This document shows positions 15,114-24,065 of a DNA stretch of 52,215 nucleotides, in pieces; within the stretch, counting starts at the first letter, position 1, and each line of letters opens with the position of its first letter. The notes below the pieces were generated by a model. It was not told the origin of the DNA, ran no database searches, and saw only the letters and a program-made list of their open reading frames with translations. Position numbers and translations under genes: made by a program. Source of the DNA: Bacteroidales bacterium UBA3623 (GTDB lineage Bacteria; Bacteroidota; Bacteroidia; Bacteroidales; UBA932); contig DFLI01000028.1 of NCBI GenBank assembly GCA_002373715.1, positions 1-52,215 of the forward strand. The letters run 5' to 3'.

Positions 15114-16635
15114 ATTTCAGATCCAGCGGATTGCGTTTCAGATAGGTGATTACCTGGGTAATTTCCTTATAGAAAGGCGTGTCTTCCAGAATCTCCGGCT
15201 GTATGGTGCGGATTTGCTCGTAAACGGCCCTAGAGGTGTAGCAAAGCTTGTCCTTGATGCCCAGGCAGTCTGTAGCCTGCGCCAGCGCAATGAAATGGAT
15301 GGCCATCACCTGGAAGGCGTTTTCCACCACCTGACGGCAGAGGAGGGCGCTGTTGGTGCCCATGGACACAATATCCTGGTTGTCGTTGTTGTTGGGGATG
15401 CTGTGCACGTAGTTGGGCATAGCCAGGGTCTGGCACTCGGCCGTGGTGGAAGTAGCGGTGAACTGGCAGGCCTGCATACCGTAGTTCAGCCCCAGCACAC
15501 CCTTGTTCAGGAAGGGAGGCAGAATGCCGTTAATGCGGTCGTGGAAGAGGTAGTTTAACTGCCTTTCAGTGAGCATGGTAAGGCGAACCAGTGCAATCTT
15601 TACTTTATCTTCTTCCAGAGACACGTAATCCCCATGGAAATTACCTCCGTGGTACACGTACCGGGTATCCGGATCCACAATGGGATTGTCGCAGGCAGAA
15701 TTGATTTCATTCTCCAGCACCTCACGGGAATCGGCCAAAGTCTGGTAAATGGGGCCCAGAATCTGAGGGGTGCAGCGAAGGGAATAATAGGCCTGCACCT
15801 TCTTCTCAAACACGGTTTCCTTGTGTTCTCCCTGGAAGAGTTCAATTTCGCGCTTGGAGAAACAGGCCGATGTGGCCGCGATTTCCCGCATGCGGCGGGC
15901 AATCTCCTGCTGGCCCTTCTGGCGGCGGCACTCGTTCAGAGGCTGGGCCATGAAATCATCGTAGGAACCGGCAATCTCGTTCATCCAGACGGCCGCCAGG
16001 GTGGCCCAATCCAGCAGGGCATGCGCCTGGAACTGGTTCACCAGCGAAATGCCCGTCATCACGGAAGTACCGTTAACGGCCGAAAGGCCCTCGCGGATAT
16101 GGATTTCCATGGGCTGGAGGCCGCATTCGACCATTACATCGGCCGTGGGGCGCCATTCTCCCTTATAATGGACTTCACCCTCGCCAATAAGGGCCAGGGC
16201 CATGTGGGCCAGCTGCACCAGGTCTCCGCTGGCGCCTACGCTGCCGTGACGGGGGATAAAGGGATAAATACCCCGGTTGATGAACTCCACCAGCAGTTTC
16301 ACCACATCCGGATGAATACCCGACTTGCCCTGCAGGAAGGTGCCCACGCGGGCCACCATGGCGGCCTTTACGGAAGCGTCTCCCAGGGGCTTTCCGGCAC
16401 CGGTGGAATGACTGCGGATAATATTGTATTGGAGGTCTTTCAGATTCTTATCGTCCACTCTCCACTGGGCCATGGGACCAAAGCCAGTATTGATACCATA
16501 AATGACTTTATCCTTGTGGAACTGTTCCAGGAACTGGTAACAACGCTCCACCTGGGCCATAGCGGCGGGATCTACGACGAATTCTTTCCCGTGGAAGACA
16601 ACATCTTCCACTTGCTTGTAGGTTAATAGAGGCAT
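15112..16635 (-). CDS. hutH: histidine ammonia-lyase family protein
   Basis: 507 residues, usual length. HAL deaminates histidine to urocanate. Its MIO prosthetic group forms from Ala-Ser-Gly, seen at 135-137 in GSVGASGDLVQLAHM. Also seen: YGINTGFGPM near 45, the selectivity pair Ser-His in RSHSTGAG (about 75), which fits histidine rather than phenylalanine or tyrosine lyases, and SAVNGTSVMTG. No hutU, hutI or hutG lies next to it, so in this window it is an orphan; the rest may be elsewhere. Convergent with dnaA, divergent from pepD. The substrate is inferred from the Ser-His pair only. Confidence 0.88.
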   Translation of the reverse strand: MPLLTYKQVEDVVFHGKEFVVDPAAMAQVERCYQFLEQFHKDKVIYGINTGFGPMAQWRVDDKNLKDLQYNIIRSHSTGAGKPLGDASVKAAMVARVGTFLQGKSGIHPDVVKLLVEFINRGIYPFIPRHGSVGASGDLVQLAHMALALIGEGEVHYKGEWRPTADVMVECGLQPMEIHIREGLSAVNGTSVMTGISLVNQFQAHALLDWATLAAVWMNEIAGSYDDFMAQPLNECRRQKGQQEIARRMREIAATSACFSKREIELFQGEHKETVFEKKVQAYYSLRCTPQILGPIYQTLADSREVLENEINSACDNPIVDPDTRYVYHGGNFHGDYVSLEEDKVKIALVRLTMLTERQLNYLFHDRINGILPPFLNKGVLGLNYGMQACQFTATSTTAECQTLAMPNYVHSIPNNNDNQDIVSMGTNSALLCRQVVENAFQVMAIHFIALAQATDCLGIKDKLCYTSRAVYEQIRTIQPEILEDTPFYKEITQVITYLKRNPLDLK

Positions 16636-16705
16636 TACTAACTAATTTGGCTGCGAATTTACGCAGAATAATGGAATTATCATAGGAAAAGAGCGCGATT
16701 ATGAC

Positions 16706-16713
16706 TATATTTG
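16706..16713 (+). promoter_or_regulatory. promoter -7 box of pepD-rpe
   Basis: TATATTTG, 22 bases before the pepD start; no TTG at the expected distance. Confidence 0.4.
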
Positions 16714-16735
16714 GGAGATTTAAAACCCAATTATT

Positions 16736-18163
16736 ATGGATTCCGCAACCGTTCTCAAGTATTTCCAGGAGATTACCCATATTCCCCGTGAGTCGGGCCA
16801 CGAAGAGCCCATGACCAAGTTCCTGCAGCAGTTCGCCGCCCAGCACAACTTACAGTGCAAGACGGATAAAACCGGTAACGTGCTCATTATCAAGGAAGCG
16901 GCCCCGGGCAAGGAAAAGGTGCCCGCACTGGCCCTGCAGGCCCATCAGGATATGGTTTGCGAGAAAAACGCCGGTTTTGACTTCGACTTCAAAACCCAGC
17001 CCATCCCTTACGTGATAGAAGACGGCTGGATGGTGGCCAAGAACACCACCCTTGGGGCAGATGACGGCATAGGCGTTGCCGCCTGCCTGGCCCTTCTGGC
17101 CAGCGACCTTCCCACCGGAAAGCTGGAGTGCCTGTTCACCATCTCGGAAGAAACCGGCATGGACGGCGCCTTCGGCCTGGAACCGGGCTTTTTCGATGCC
17201 AAAACCCTCATTAACCTGGACTCTGAGGACGAAGGCCAGCTCTTTGTGGGCTGCGCCGGCGGTCTGGATACTACCGCCACCTTCGAATTCCACCGAGAAC
17301 CCCTCAAAAAGGGCTATAAGGCCCTGAAAGTGAGCGTCTGCGGCGGCATGGGCGGCCACAGCGGAGACGACATCCAGAAGGGCCGCTGCAACGCGGTCCG
17401 GGAGCTGGTGCGCTTCCTGTTCACGGAACTGCAGTACGATTTCCAGCTCATCACCCTGGAGGGCGGTAACAAGCCCAACGCCATCACCCGCGAGGCCCAC
17501 GCCATCCTGGCCGTTCCGGCCGACGAAGCCGAAGAAATGGTAGCAGATGTTAAAGCCTTCAGCGACGTCCTATCGGCCGAATTTGCCACCAGCGACCCTC
17601 AGGTACACGCCGTCTGCGAACCTTGCCAGACAGAAGAAAAACCCATCGAGGAAGGAGATGCCGCCAATATCATCGCCACCCTACTGGCCTGCCCGCATGG
17701 CGTAGAGCGCATGTCGGCCGATATCCCGGGCCTGGTGGAAACTTCCACCAACCTGGCTGCCGTCCATATCAAGGAGAATACTCTTAAGGTTATCACCAAC
17801 CAGCGCAGCTCCGTAGTTTCCGAACTCCATGCCCTGGCAGAGAGAGTGGAAGCCGCCTTCTTCCTGGGTTCCTTTGACGTGGAGCATCACGGAGAATATC
17901 CCGGTTGGAAGCCCAATCTCAATTCACACATTCTGGATGTGTCCCACAAGTCCTATGTGAAGCTTTTCGGCCAGGAGCCCGAGATAAAGGCCATTCACGC
18001 CGGTCTGGAATGCGGTCTGTTCCTGGAGAAGTTCCCGGACCTGGATATGATTTCCTTCGGCCCCACGCTTCGCGGCGTACACGCCCCGGGAGAAAAGCTG
18101 GAGCTGGCTTCTCTGGACAAATTCGTTGCCCATCTTACCGATGTAGTTGCTAATTTCCAGTAA
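16736..18163 (+). CDS. pepD: aminoacyl-histidine dipeptidase (M20C, PepD)
   Basis: 475 residues. Cytosolic two-metal dipeptidase that cuts Xaa-His dipeptides such as carnosine and, in many bacteria, a broad range of dipeptides. Metal and catalytic residues are in place: QAHQDMV (about residue 80), GADDGIG (about 118), SEETGMDGA (about 148), NLDSEDEG (about 173), and the C-terminal His in GVHAPGE. The lid domain (about 190-390) contains the GGHSGDDI dimer motif. No signal peptide. The stop codon overlaps the rpe start by one base (TAATG), so the two are translationally coupled, an odd pairing of peptide and pentose metabolism. A link with the neighbouring histidine lyase is possible but only by position. 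Confidence 0.95.
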   Translation: MDSATVLKYFQEITHIPRESGHEEPMTKFLQQFAAQHNLQCKTDKTGNVLIIKEAAPGKEKVPALALQAHQDMVCEKNAGFDFDFKTQPIPYVIEDGWMVAKNTTLGADDGIGVAACLALLASDLPTGKLECLFTISEETGMDGAFGLEPGFFDAKTLINLDSEDEGQLFVGCAGGLDTTATFEFHREPLKKGYKALKVSVCGGMGGHSGDDIQKGRCNAVRELVRFLFTELQYDFQLITLEGGNKPNAITREAHAILAVPADEAEEMVADVKAFSDVLSAEFATSDPQVHAVCEPCQTEEKPIEEGDAANIIATLLACPHGVERMSADIPGLVETSTNLAAVHIKENTLKVITNQRSSVVSELHALAERVEAAFFLGSFDVEHHGEYPGWKPNLNSHILDVSHKSYVKLFGQEPEIKAIHAGLECGLFLEKFPDLDMISFGPTLRGVHAPGEKLELASLDKFVAHLTDVVANFQ

Positions 18164-18813
18164 TGATTCAAATAGCACCCTCTCTCTTATCGGCCGATTT
18201 TCTGCATCTGGAGAAAGATGTGGAAATGGTGAACCAATATGCCGATTTATTCCACCTGGACATCATGGACGGCACTTTTGTGCCCAATATCTCTTTTGGT
18301 TTTCCGGTGGTAGAAGCCATTGCCAAAAAGGCCACCAAGCCGCTGGACGTGCACCTGATGATTGTGAATCCTCAGAAGTACGTGGAGCGTTTTGCCAAGG
18401 CGGGCGCCGCCTTCATCAGCTTCCACTACGAAGCTGCCCTGGAGCAATCGGCCGCCGTGATTGAGCAAATCCAGGCACTGGGCGTAAAGGCCGGCATAGT
18501 GATTAATCCGGACTGCCCGGTAGAGAAGATTTTCCCTTACCTTCCCAAGGTGGACTTTGTGCTCATTATGAGCGTGTTTGCCGGCTTCGGCGGGCAGAAG
18601 TTCATTCCGGAGTCGCTGGACAGAATCCGGTCCGTCAAGAAGGAGTTGGCCCGCATAGGCCGCCCCGAGGTGCCCATTGAGGTGGACGGCGGCGTAGGGG
18701 TAGGGAATGCATCGGCCGTCATTGAGGCGGGTGCCACTATGCTGGTGGCGGGCAGCGCCGTATTCAAGGCTCCAAGCCCTCAGGAGGCCATTGAGGCCAT
18801 GAGAAACGCCTGA
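18163..18813 (+). CDS. rpe: ribulose-phosphate 3-epimerase
   Basis: 216 residues, normal length. A TIM barrel that interconverts ribulose 5-phosphate and xylulose 5-phosphate in the pentose phosphate pathway. Seen: APSLLSADFLHLEKDV at the start, HLDIMDGTFVPNISFG with the metal-binding His and Asp (31-43), DVHLMI with the second metal His (about 66), and VPIEVDGGVG with the catalytic Asp (about 170), then the phosphate-binding VAGSAVF. Coupled to pepD by a one-base overlap. A strong terminator follows at 18834. Confidence 0.97.
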   Translation: MIQIAPSLLSADFLHLEKDVEMVNQYADLFHLDIMDGTFVPNISFGFPVVEAIAKKATKPLDVHLMIVNPQKYVERFAKAGAAFISFHYEAALEQSAAVIEQIQALGVKAGIVINPDCPVEKIFPYLPKVDFVLIMSVFAGFGGQKFIPESLDRIRSVKKELARIGRPEVPIEVDGGVGVGNASAVIEAGATMLVAGSAVFKAPSPQEAIEAMRNA

Positions 18814-18833
18814 TAGCCTGCCAATTTGTCAGA

Positions 18834-18866
18834 AACGCCGTTGCAGTTGACAATGGCGTTTTTTTT
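18834..18866 (+). terminator. rpe intrinsic terminator
   Basis: AACGCCGTTG-CAGTTGA-CAATGGCGTT forms a 10-bp stem with one G-T wobble, followed by a run of eight T's. The -33 element of the next promoter lies inside it. Confidence 0.85.
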
Positions 18867-18877
18867 GTATATATTTG
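18847..18877 (+). promoter_or_regulatory. rsfS-ftsH-cdsA promoter
   Basis: TTG at 18847-18849 (within TTGACA), 20 bases, TATATTTG at 18870-18877. The leader is about 20 bases. It is nested in the rpe terminator. Confidence 0.65.
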
Positions 18878-18902
18878 TGTGTTTTAAACCTTATTTGCAT
18901 AC

Positions 18903-19280
18903 ATGATTACACATGATCTTCGCGTTCTTGCCGACGCGATCATAGACAAGAAAGGACAAGATGTGGTATCCCTGGACCTGAGGGGCATTGACGGCGCCAT
19001 CACAGACTTTTTCGTGGTGTGCGATGGTTCCAACACCACCCAGGTGGGTGCCATTGCCGATAATATCGCAGAAAAGATGAAGGAAGAGGGGCACACCCTC
19101 TACCGCAGCCAGGGAGAAGGCAACAACTTCTGGATTATCCAGGACTACGGCAATATCGTGGTGCACATTTTCCTGAAAGAGTACCGAGATTTCTACCGCC
19201 TGGAAGATTTATGGGCCGATGTACCCCGCAAAGAATACAAGGAGCGCAAGGCTCCCGCAAAAAAGACTAGCAAAGAATAA
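18903..19280 (+). CDS. rsfS: ribosome silencing factor RsfS
   Basis: 125 residues, normal for the RsfS/YbeB/Iojap family. RsfS binds protein L14 of the large subunit and blocks subunit joining when nutrients are short. Seen: the family core AIIDKKGQDVVSLDLRGID, the block TDFFVVCDGSNTTQVGAIAD, EGEGNNFWIIQDYGNIVVHIF and LEDLWAD near the C-terminus, followed by a basic tail. First gene of an operon: ftsH starts two bases after its stop. Confidence 0.95.
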   Translation: MITHDLRVLADAIIDKKGQDVVSLDLRGIDGAITDFFVVCDGSNTTQVGAIADNIAEKMKEEGHTLYRSQGEGNNFWIIQDYGNIVVHIFLKEYRDFYRLEDLWADVPRKEYKERKAPAKKTSKE

Positions 19281-19282
19281 AG

Positions 19283-21262
19283 ATGGCAAACGATAAGAAA
19301 GACCCCGGCGGTCGCAAGGTCTTCCAGGTGCGCTTCAACCTGTCGTGGCTGTATTTCCTCCTGCTGGTGGGAATAGGCTACCTGCTAATGAACAATCAGC
19401 GCAGCGCAGCGCCCGAAAAAGTAGAATGGGCCGATGTCCAGACCATGATCCGGGAAGGGGATGTGGCAGAAATCACCTTTGTAAGGAACGACTTCAAGGG
19501 TGAAATCAAGGTACGTCCCGAAAAATTGGGCAAGTATACGGACAAGTTCCGCGGGGGCGTGGTTCCCAAGCGGGCTCCGCAGTTTTATTTCCTGGTTTCC
19601 ACCAAGTTTGACCCGGAAACCACCTTTGGGGAATTGAACAGTGAACTCCCGCTGGAGAGCCAGTTCAAAGTAGTTATCCGCAACGAAGAGCATATCTGGA
19701 TGGATATCTTCCAGATGGCCTTCCCGCTGCTGCTGTTCATCCTCTTCTGGGTATGGATGTTCCGCGGAATGAACCGCGGTGCAGGCGGTCCCGGCGGCGC
19801 CGGTGGCTTCAATCCTTTCAATACCGGCAAGTCTACCGCCCGTGAAACGGAAAAGGGAGACGTCAAGGTTACCTTTAAGGATGTGGCCGGCCTGTATGGA
19901 GCCAAGGAAGAAGTGATGGAAATTGTGGATTTCCTCAAGAACCCTCAGAAATATACCTCTTTGGGTGGTAAAATCCCCAAGGGAGCCCTCTTGGTGGGCC
20001 CTCCCGGAACGGGTAAAACCCTCCTGGCCAAGGCTGTGGCAGGGGAGGCCAACGTGCCTTTCTTCTCCATCTCCGGCTCCGACTTTGTGGAAATGTTCGT
20101 GGGCGTGGGTGCCTCCCGTGTCCGTGACCTATTCCGTCAGGCCAAGGAGAAAGCCCCTTGCATTGTGTTCATAGACGAGATTGACGCCGTGGGCCGCGCC
20201 CGTGCCAAGAACGGAGGTTTTTCTTCCAATGACGAGCGAGAGAACACTCTGAATCAGCTCCTTACAGAAATGGACGGCTTTGGTACCAACAGCGGTGTCA
20301 TTGTGCTGGCGGCTACCAACCGCGCCGATATCCTGGACCAGGCCCTCATGCGTGCCGGCCGTTTCGACCGTCAGATCCATGTAGAACTTCCGGAGCTCAA
20401 GGAACGCGAAGAAATCTTCAAGGTGCACCTGAGAGACATCAAGGTGGCCGATGATTTCGACATCCACTTCATGGCCAAGCATACGCCCGGTTTCTCCGGA
20501 GCCGACATTGCCAACGTGTGCAACGAGGCCGCCCTCACCGCCGCCCGCCGCAACCACGACAAAGTGCATCAGCAGGACTTCCTGGACGCCGTAGACCGCA
20601 TCATCGGCGGCCTGGAGCGCAAGTCCAACACCATTATGACGCCCGCTGAAAAGCGCACTACCGCTTATCACGAGGCCGGTCACGCCCTGGTGGGCTGGCT
20701 GCTCCCGTACGCAGACCCTGTGTTCAAGGTGAGCATCATCCCCAGAGGCAAGGCCCTGGGTCTCACCTGGAGCCTGCCGGAAGAGCGCAAGAACTGGTCC
20801 AAGAGCGTAATGATGGACCAGATGAGCATGCTCCTGGGCGGCCGCGTGGCCGAGGAAGTGCTCAACGGAGAACCTTCCACCGGCGCCCTGAACGACCTCG
20901 AGCGTATGACCGGAATGGCTTATTCGATGGTCCAGTACTATGGTATGAGCGAGAAGGTAGGTGCCCTGTCCTTCTACGATTCCAGCGGTGCCCGCGGATA
21001 TAATCTGGTCAAGCCCTATTCCGAGAGAACGGCCGAACTGATGGACCAGGAAGTAAAGGCCGTGGTGGAAGAGGTTCACAGACGCACGCGTGCCATTATA
21101 GATACGCATAAAGAGGAATTTATGCAGCTGGGAGCCCTTCTTTTGGAAAAAGAAGTTATCTTTGCAGAAGATATTGAAAAGATCCTCGGCCCCAAGGTGA
21201 AACCCGCCGTGGAGGACCAGTTTGAGCCACAAGAAGAATTAGTAGCACCCGCGAATGAATAG
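19283..21262 (+). CDS. ftsH: ATP-dependent zinc metalloprotease FtsH
   Basis: 659 residues. Inner-membrane AAA+ protease that degrades unassembled membrane proteins and regulators; in E. coli also LpxC. Two membrane helices (about 21-37 and 143-160) flank a periplasmic domain. After a Gly-rich linker come Walker A GPPGTGKT (239-246), Walker B IVFIDEIDAVG (294-304), the second region of homology ATNRADILDQALMRAGRFDR, and the zinc site HEAGH (463-467). A charged C-terminal tail ends in EELVAPANE. It lies two bases after rsfS. Its last eight bases overlap the cdsA start, so the three genes are tightly coupled. Confidence 0.98.
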   Translation: MANDKKDPGGRKVFQVRFNLSWLYFLLLVGIGYLLMNNQRSAAPEKVEWADVQTMIREGDVAEITFVRNDFKGEIKVRPEKLGKYTDKFRGGVVPKRAPQFYFLVSTKFDPETTFGELNSELPLESQFKVVIRNEEHIWMDIFQMAFPLLLFILFWVWMFRGMNRGAGGPGGAGGFNPFNTGKSTARETEKGDVKVTFKDVAGLYGAKEEVMEIVDFLKNPQKYTSLGGKIPKGALLVGPPGTGKTLLAKAVAGEANVPFFSISGSDFVEMFVGVGASRVRDLFRQAKEKAPCIVFIDEIDAVGRARAKNGGFSSNDERENTLNQLLTEMDGFGTNSGVIVLAATNRADILDQALMRAGRFDRQIHVELPELKEREEIFKVHLRDIKVADDFDIHFMAKHTPGFSGADIANVCNEAALTAARRNHDKVHQQDFLDAVDRIIGGLERKSNTIMTPAEKRTTAYHEAGHALVGWLLPYADPVFKVSIIPRGKALGLTWSLPEERKNWSKSVMMDQMSMLLGGRVAEEVLNGEPSTGALNDLERMTGMAYSMVQYYGMSEKVGALSFYDSSGARGYNLVKPYSERTAELMDQEVKAVVEEVHRRTRAIIDTHKEEFMQLGALLLEKEVIFAEDIEKILGPKVKPAVEDQFEPQEELVAPANE

Positions 21263-22088
21263 TACAGTCAAACGCAGCATATTTGGATTGCTCTTCCTGG
21301 CAGTAATGCTGGGAGGGCTTCTTTTTTATGAAACCCTGTATGTTATCCTCTTCGCCTTCATCACCGGTGTGATGCTTTACGAGTTCTACAGGATGACGAT
21401 GGGGCAAACCTACAAGAAGCTTCAGTATACGGCCATTTTCGTGGGAGTATTCATCTTTCTGGCGGCCAATACCTATTTCTTCGCCGCCTGCCACCTGAGT
21501 ACTTTCATTTCGTTCAGCCTTATTGGCATCCTCTACCTCATGGTCCGCTCCATCCTGATGAAAGACCATACGGAATTTCTCAAGACGGGGTACCTGTATG
21601 CAGGTTTACTCTATATCGGCCTGCCTCTGGCCCTTTCCAATGCCGTGGTAAGCGTCTCAGGGGAGTACAGCGGTATTCTCATGGTGGCTTTCTTCTGCAT
21701 TATCTGGGCCTCGGACGTAGGCGCATACTGCTTTGGCATGCTCTTCGGCCAAAAACTCTGGCCCGCCAAGATGTGCCCCACCATCTCTCCCAAGAAATCC
21801 TGGGCCGGCTTCATTGGCGGCATGCTCATGGCCATGCTGGCCGGTGCCATCCTGAACTGGACGGGCCTGGTGAATTTCCCCATGATCCATTGCCTCATCA
21901 TGGCTGCCCTCATGCACGTGATGGGCGTTTTCGGAGACCTCTTCGAATCCCTGTGGAAACGCGCGGCCCGCATCAAGGACTCCGGCAACCTCATCCCTGG
22001 GCACGGCGGCCTCATGGACCGTTTTGACAGCGCCCTGTTCGCCATTCCCACGGGCTTTATATATTTATTATTGTTTGATTTAGTTTAA
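21255..22088 (+). CDS. cdsA: phosphatidate cytidylyltransferase
   Basis: 277 residues. Integral membrane enzyme making CDP-diacylglycerol from phosphatidate and CTP, the branch point for phospholipids. About eight hydrophobic segments run through the protein. The C-terminal family signature is clear: SLWKRAARIKDSGNLIPGHG, then GLMDRFDS (about 235-262), which holds the metal-binding Asp residues. Also seen is SPKKSWAGFIGG. The start lies inside the end of ftsH (8-base overlap). psd, two steps on in the phosphatidylethanolamine pathway, follows after a 64-base gap that contains an intergenic palindrome. Confidence 0.97.
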   Translation: MNSTVKRSIFGLLFLAVMLGGLLFYETLYVILFAFITGVMLYEFYRMTMGQTYKKLQYTAIFVGVFIFLAANTYFFAACHLSTFISFSLIGILYLMVRSILMKDHTEFLKTGYLYAGLLYIGLPLALSNAVVSVSGEYSGILMVAFFCIIWASDVGAYCFGMLFGQKLWPAKMCPTISPKKSWAGFIGGMLMAMLAGAILNWTGLVNFPMIHCLIMAALMHVMGVFGDLFESLWKRAARIKDSGNLIPGHGGLMDRFDSALFAIPTGFIYLLLFDLV

Positions 22089-22096
22089 TCCCCAAA

Positions 22097-22126
22097 AGTC
22101 CCTCCCCTGAGGGGAGGGGGTAACGT
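22097..22126. repeat. GGGGAGGG intergenic palindrome, copy 2
   Basis: CCCTCCCC-TGA-GGGGAGGG (8-bp stem) followed by GGTAACGT, between cdsA and psd. It shares AGTCCCTCCC and GGGGGTAACGT with the copy at 32111-32153. Confidence 0.65.
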
Positions 22127-22152
22127 GAATATATATTTTTCATAAAGAATTT

Positions 22153-22830
22153 ATGAAACTCACCAAAATAGACAACGATTCTTACGGAACCATCCTTACC
22201 TCGTGGTGCATCTGTGCCGTGCTCATCTTCCTGACGGCCCGGTACATTTCCATCCTGTGGATAAGCATTCCACTCTGCGCCCTAATGGTAGTGTTTATGG
22301 TGTTTATCACCTGGTTTTTCCGTGTCCCGGACCGCGAAACCCCGGATGAACACAACCATCGGCTGGTAACGTCTGTAGCAGACGGAAAGGTGGTCATTGT
22401 AGATAAGGTATACGAAAAGGAATACCTGAAAAGGGACTGCATCCAGATTTCCGTATATATGGATTTCTTCGACGTGCACTGCAACTTCTGGCCCATTACC
22501 GGAGAGGTTACCTATTATAATTATCACCCCGGAAAATACCTGCTGGCCTTCCATCCCAAGTCTTCAGAACTGAACGAGCATTCCTCCTCCTGCATGAAGA
22601 ATGAGCACGGAGAGGTGTTCTTCAAGCAGATTGCCGGCACTTTTGCCCGTCGTATTGTCTGCTACTCGGAGCCTGGCAAAATGGAGTACCGCGGAGAACA
22701 GTGCGGAGTAATTAAATTCGGCTCCCGCATAGACCTGTTTGTCCCGCTGGAAGCCGATGTAAAAGTAAAGGTAGGAGATAAGGTTCGCGCCGTAGAATCG
22801 GTTCTGGCTATTTTACCTGATCATTCCTAA
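22153..22830 (+). CDS. psd: phosphatidylserine decarboxylase
   Basis: 225 residues, the short Psd-A type. It makes phosphatidylethanolamine from phosphatidylserine at the inner membrane. Two hydrophobic helices at about 15-57, then the catalytic domain. The self-cleavage site is Gly-Ser at 190-191 in IKFGSRIDLFVP; Ser191 would become the pyruvoyl group and split off a small alpha chain. VYMDFFDVHCNFWPITGEV is the typical core. Its last 23 bases overlap the 3' end of the convergent ispG. Follows cdsA, consistent with a phospholipid cluster; no pssA is visible here. Confidence 0.95.
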   Translation: MKLTKIDNDSYGTILTSWCICAVLIFLTARYISILWISIPLCALMVVFMVFITWFFRVPDRETPDEHNHRLVTSVADGKVVIVDKVYEKEYLKRDCIQISVYMDFFDVHCNFWPITGEVTYYNYHPGKYLLAFHPKSSELNEHSSSCMKNEHGEVFFKQIAGTFARRIVCYSEPGKMEYRGEQCGVIKFGSRIDLFVPLEADVKVKVGDKVRAVESVLAILPDHS

Positions 22831-24064
22831 TTAATTCGACCAAACGTTCTACCGCCTCGTCCTCGGGTATATGCCTCAGGACGGGTTCTTTTTTACGGTA
22901 CAGGGTTACCTTGCCAAAGCCTTCTCCCACATAGCCGTAGTCTGCATCGGCCATTTCTCCAGGGCCGTTCACTATGCAGCCCATGACGGCAATCACCACG
23001 TCTTTGAACTCTCCGGTGGCCGCTTTTACCCGGTTGAAGGTTTCTTCCAGGTTGTACAGCGTGCGGCCGCAACCGGGGCAGGCAATGTACTCGGGCTTGT
23101 AGAAACGGCGGCGGCAGGCCTGCAGGAGCTCGTCCTTGAGGTATTCGTCCTGGAGGGGAATGTCGTCCACCTCGTGGTTCAGCAGGGGAGCGCCCCAGTC
23201 ACAGGCCGCCTTGAGAATGGTTTCTTCCTTCTGGGACAGGCCGATGGGGGCCGGTGCATCGGAATAGCGGTGGGCCAGGTACTGGGCCACGGGAAGCTCG
23301 TTCTGCGGGGGCTCGGTGAGGGACACGCGGATGGTGTTGCCAATTCCTTCGGAAAGGAGGGTAGAGATGGCTACGCAGCTCTTGATACGGCCGCTGTCTC
23401 CGTTGCCGGCTTCGGTTACGCCCACGTGCAGGGGGAATACTACGCCACGCTCCTTCATCAGGCGGGCCAGTTCGCGGTAGGCGTTTACCATGACCACCGT
23501 ATTGGAAGCCTTGAGGGAAACTACCACGTTGTAGAACTGGGCTTCTATGCACATATCCACCCATTCCATGGCAGCCAGGGCCATGGCCTGCGGCGTATTG
23601 CCGTATTTCTCTACTATATACTTGCCCAGAGAGCCATGGTTAAGGCCAATACGGATGGCGCGGTTGTACTGCTTGCAAAGGCCCAGGAACTGGCCAAAGA
23701 GGGCGCGGGCCTTCTCGTGGTCGGGGTGGAAGTTACCGGGGTTGATGCGAATCTTCTCCACCACCGGCACCACGGCCATGGCTATCTCCGAGGAGAAGTG
23801 AATATCGGCCACCAGGGGCGTCTGAATGCCTTCTTCCCGCAGCCTGCGGCGAATTTCCTCGATGTGTTTCACATCGGCTATGGCGGGCACCGTAATGCGG
23901 ATGAGCTGGGAGCCGGCGGCCGCCAACACTTTGCACTGGGCCACCGTGGCTTCAATATCGGAGGTATGGGTGTTGCACATGGTCTGGACCACGATGGGGT
24001 GGCCGCTGCCAATGAGAACGTTGTCGCCTACGCGGACGGTACGGGTTTCCAATACTTGATTCAT
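22808..24064 (-). CDS. ispG: 4-hydroxy-3-methylbut-2-enyl-diphosphate synthase
   Basis: 418 residues. Iron-sulphur enzyme of the MEP isoprenoid pathway that reduces MEcPP to HMBPP. The TIM-barrel domain opens with TRTVRVGDNVLIGSGHPIVVQTM and contains NPGNF and VGVTEAG. The C-terminal cluster domain has CPGCGRTLYN and MGCIVNGPGEMADADYGYVG, with the three cluster cysteines and the catalytic Glu. The segment between IRVSLTEPP and the first cluster Cys is only about 80 residues, far shorter than the large insert domain usual in Bacteroidota (about 600 residues in all). Last gene of the ligA run; starts one base from the preceding gene's stop. Confidence 0.96.
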   Translation of the reverse strand: MNQVLETRTVRVGDNVLIGSGHPIVVQTMCNTHTSDIEATVAQCKVLAAAGSQLIRITVPAIADVKHIEEIRRRLREEGIQTPLVADIHFSSEIAMAVVPVVEKIRINPGNFHPDHEKARALFGQFLGLCKQYNRAIRIGLNHGSLGKYIVEKYGNTPQAMALAAMEWVDMCIEAQFYNVVVSLKASNTVVMVNAYRELARLMKERGVVFPLHVGVTEAGNGDSGRIKSCVAISTLLSEGIGNTIRVSLTEPPQNELPVAQYLAHRYSDAPAPIGLSQKEETILKAACDWGAPLLNHEVDDIPLQDEYLKDELLQACRRRFYKPEYIACPGCGRTLYNLEETFNRVKAATGEFKDVVIAVMGCIVNGPGEMADADYGYVGEGFGKVTLYRKKEPVLRHIPEDEAVERLVELIRNDQVK

Positions 24065-24065
24065 A

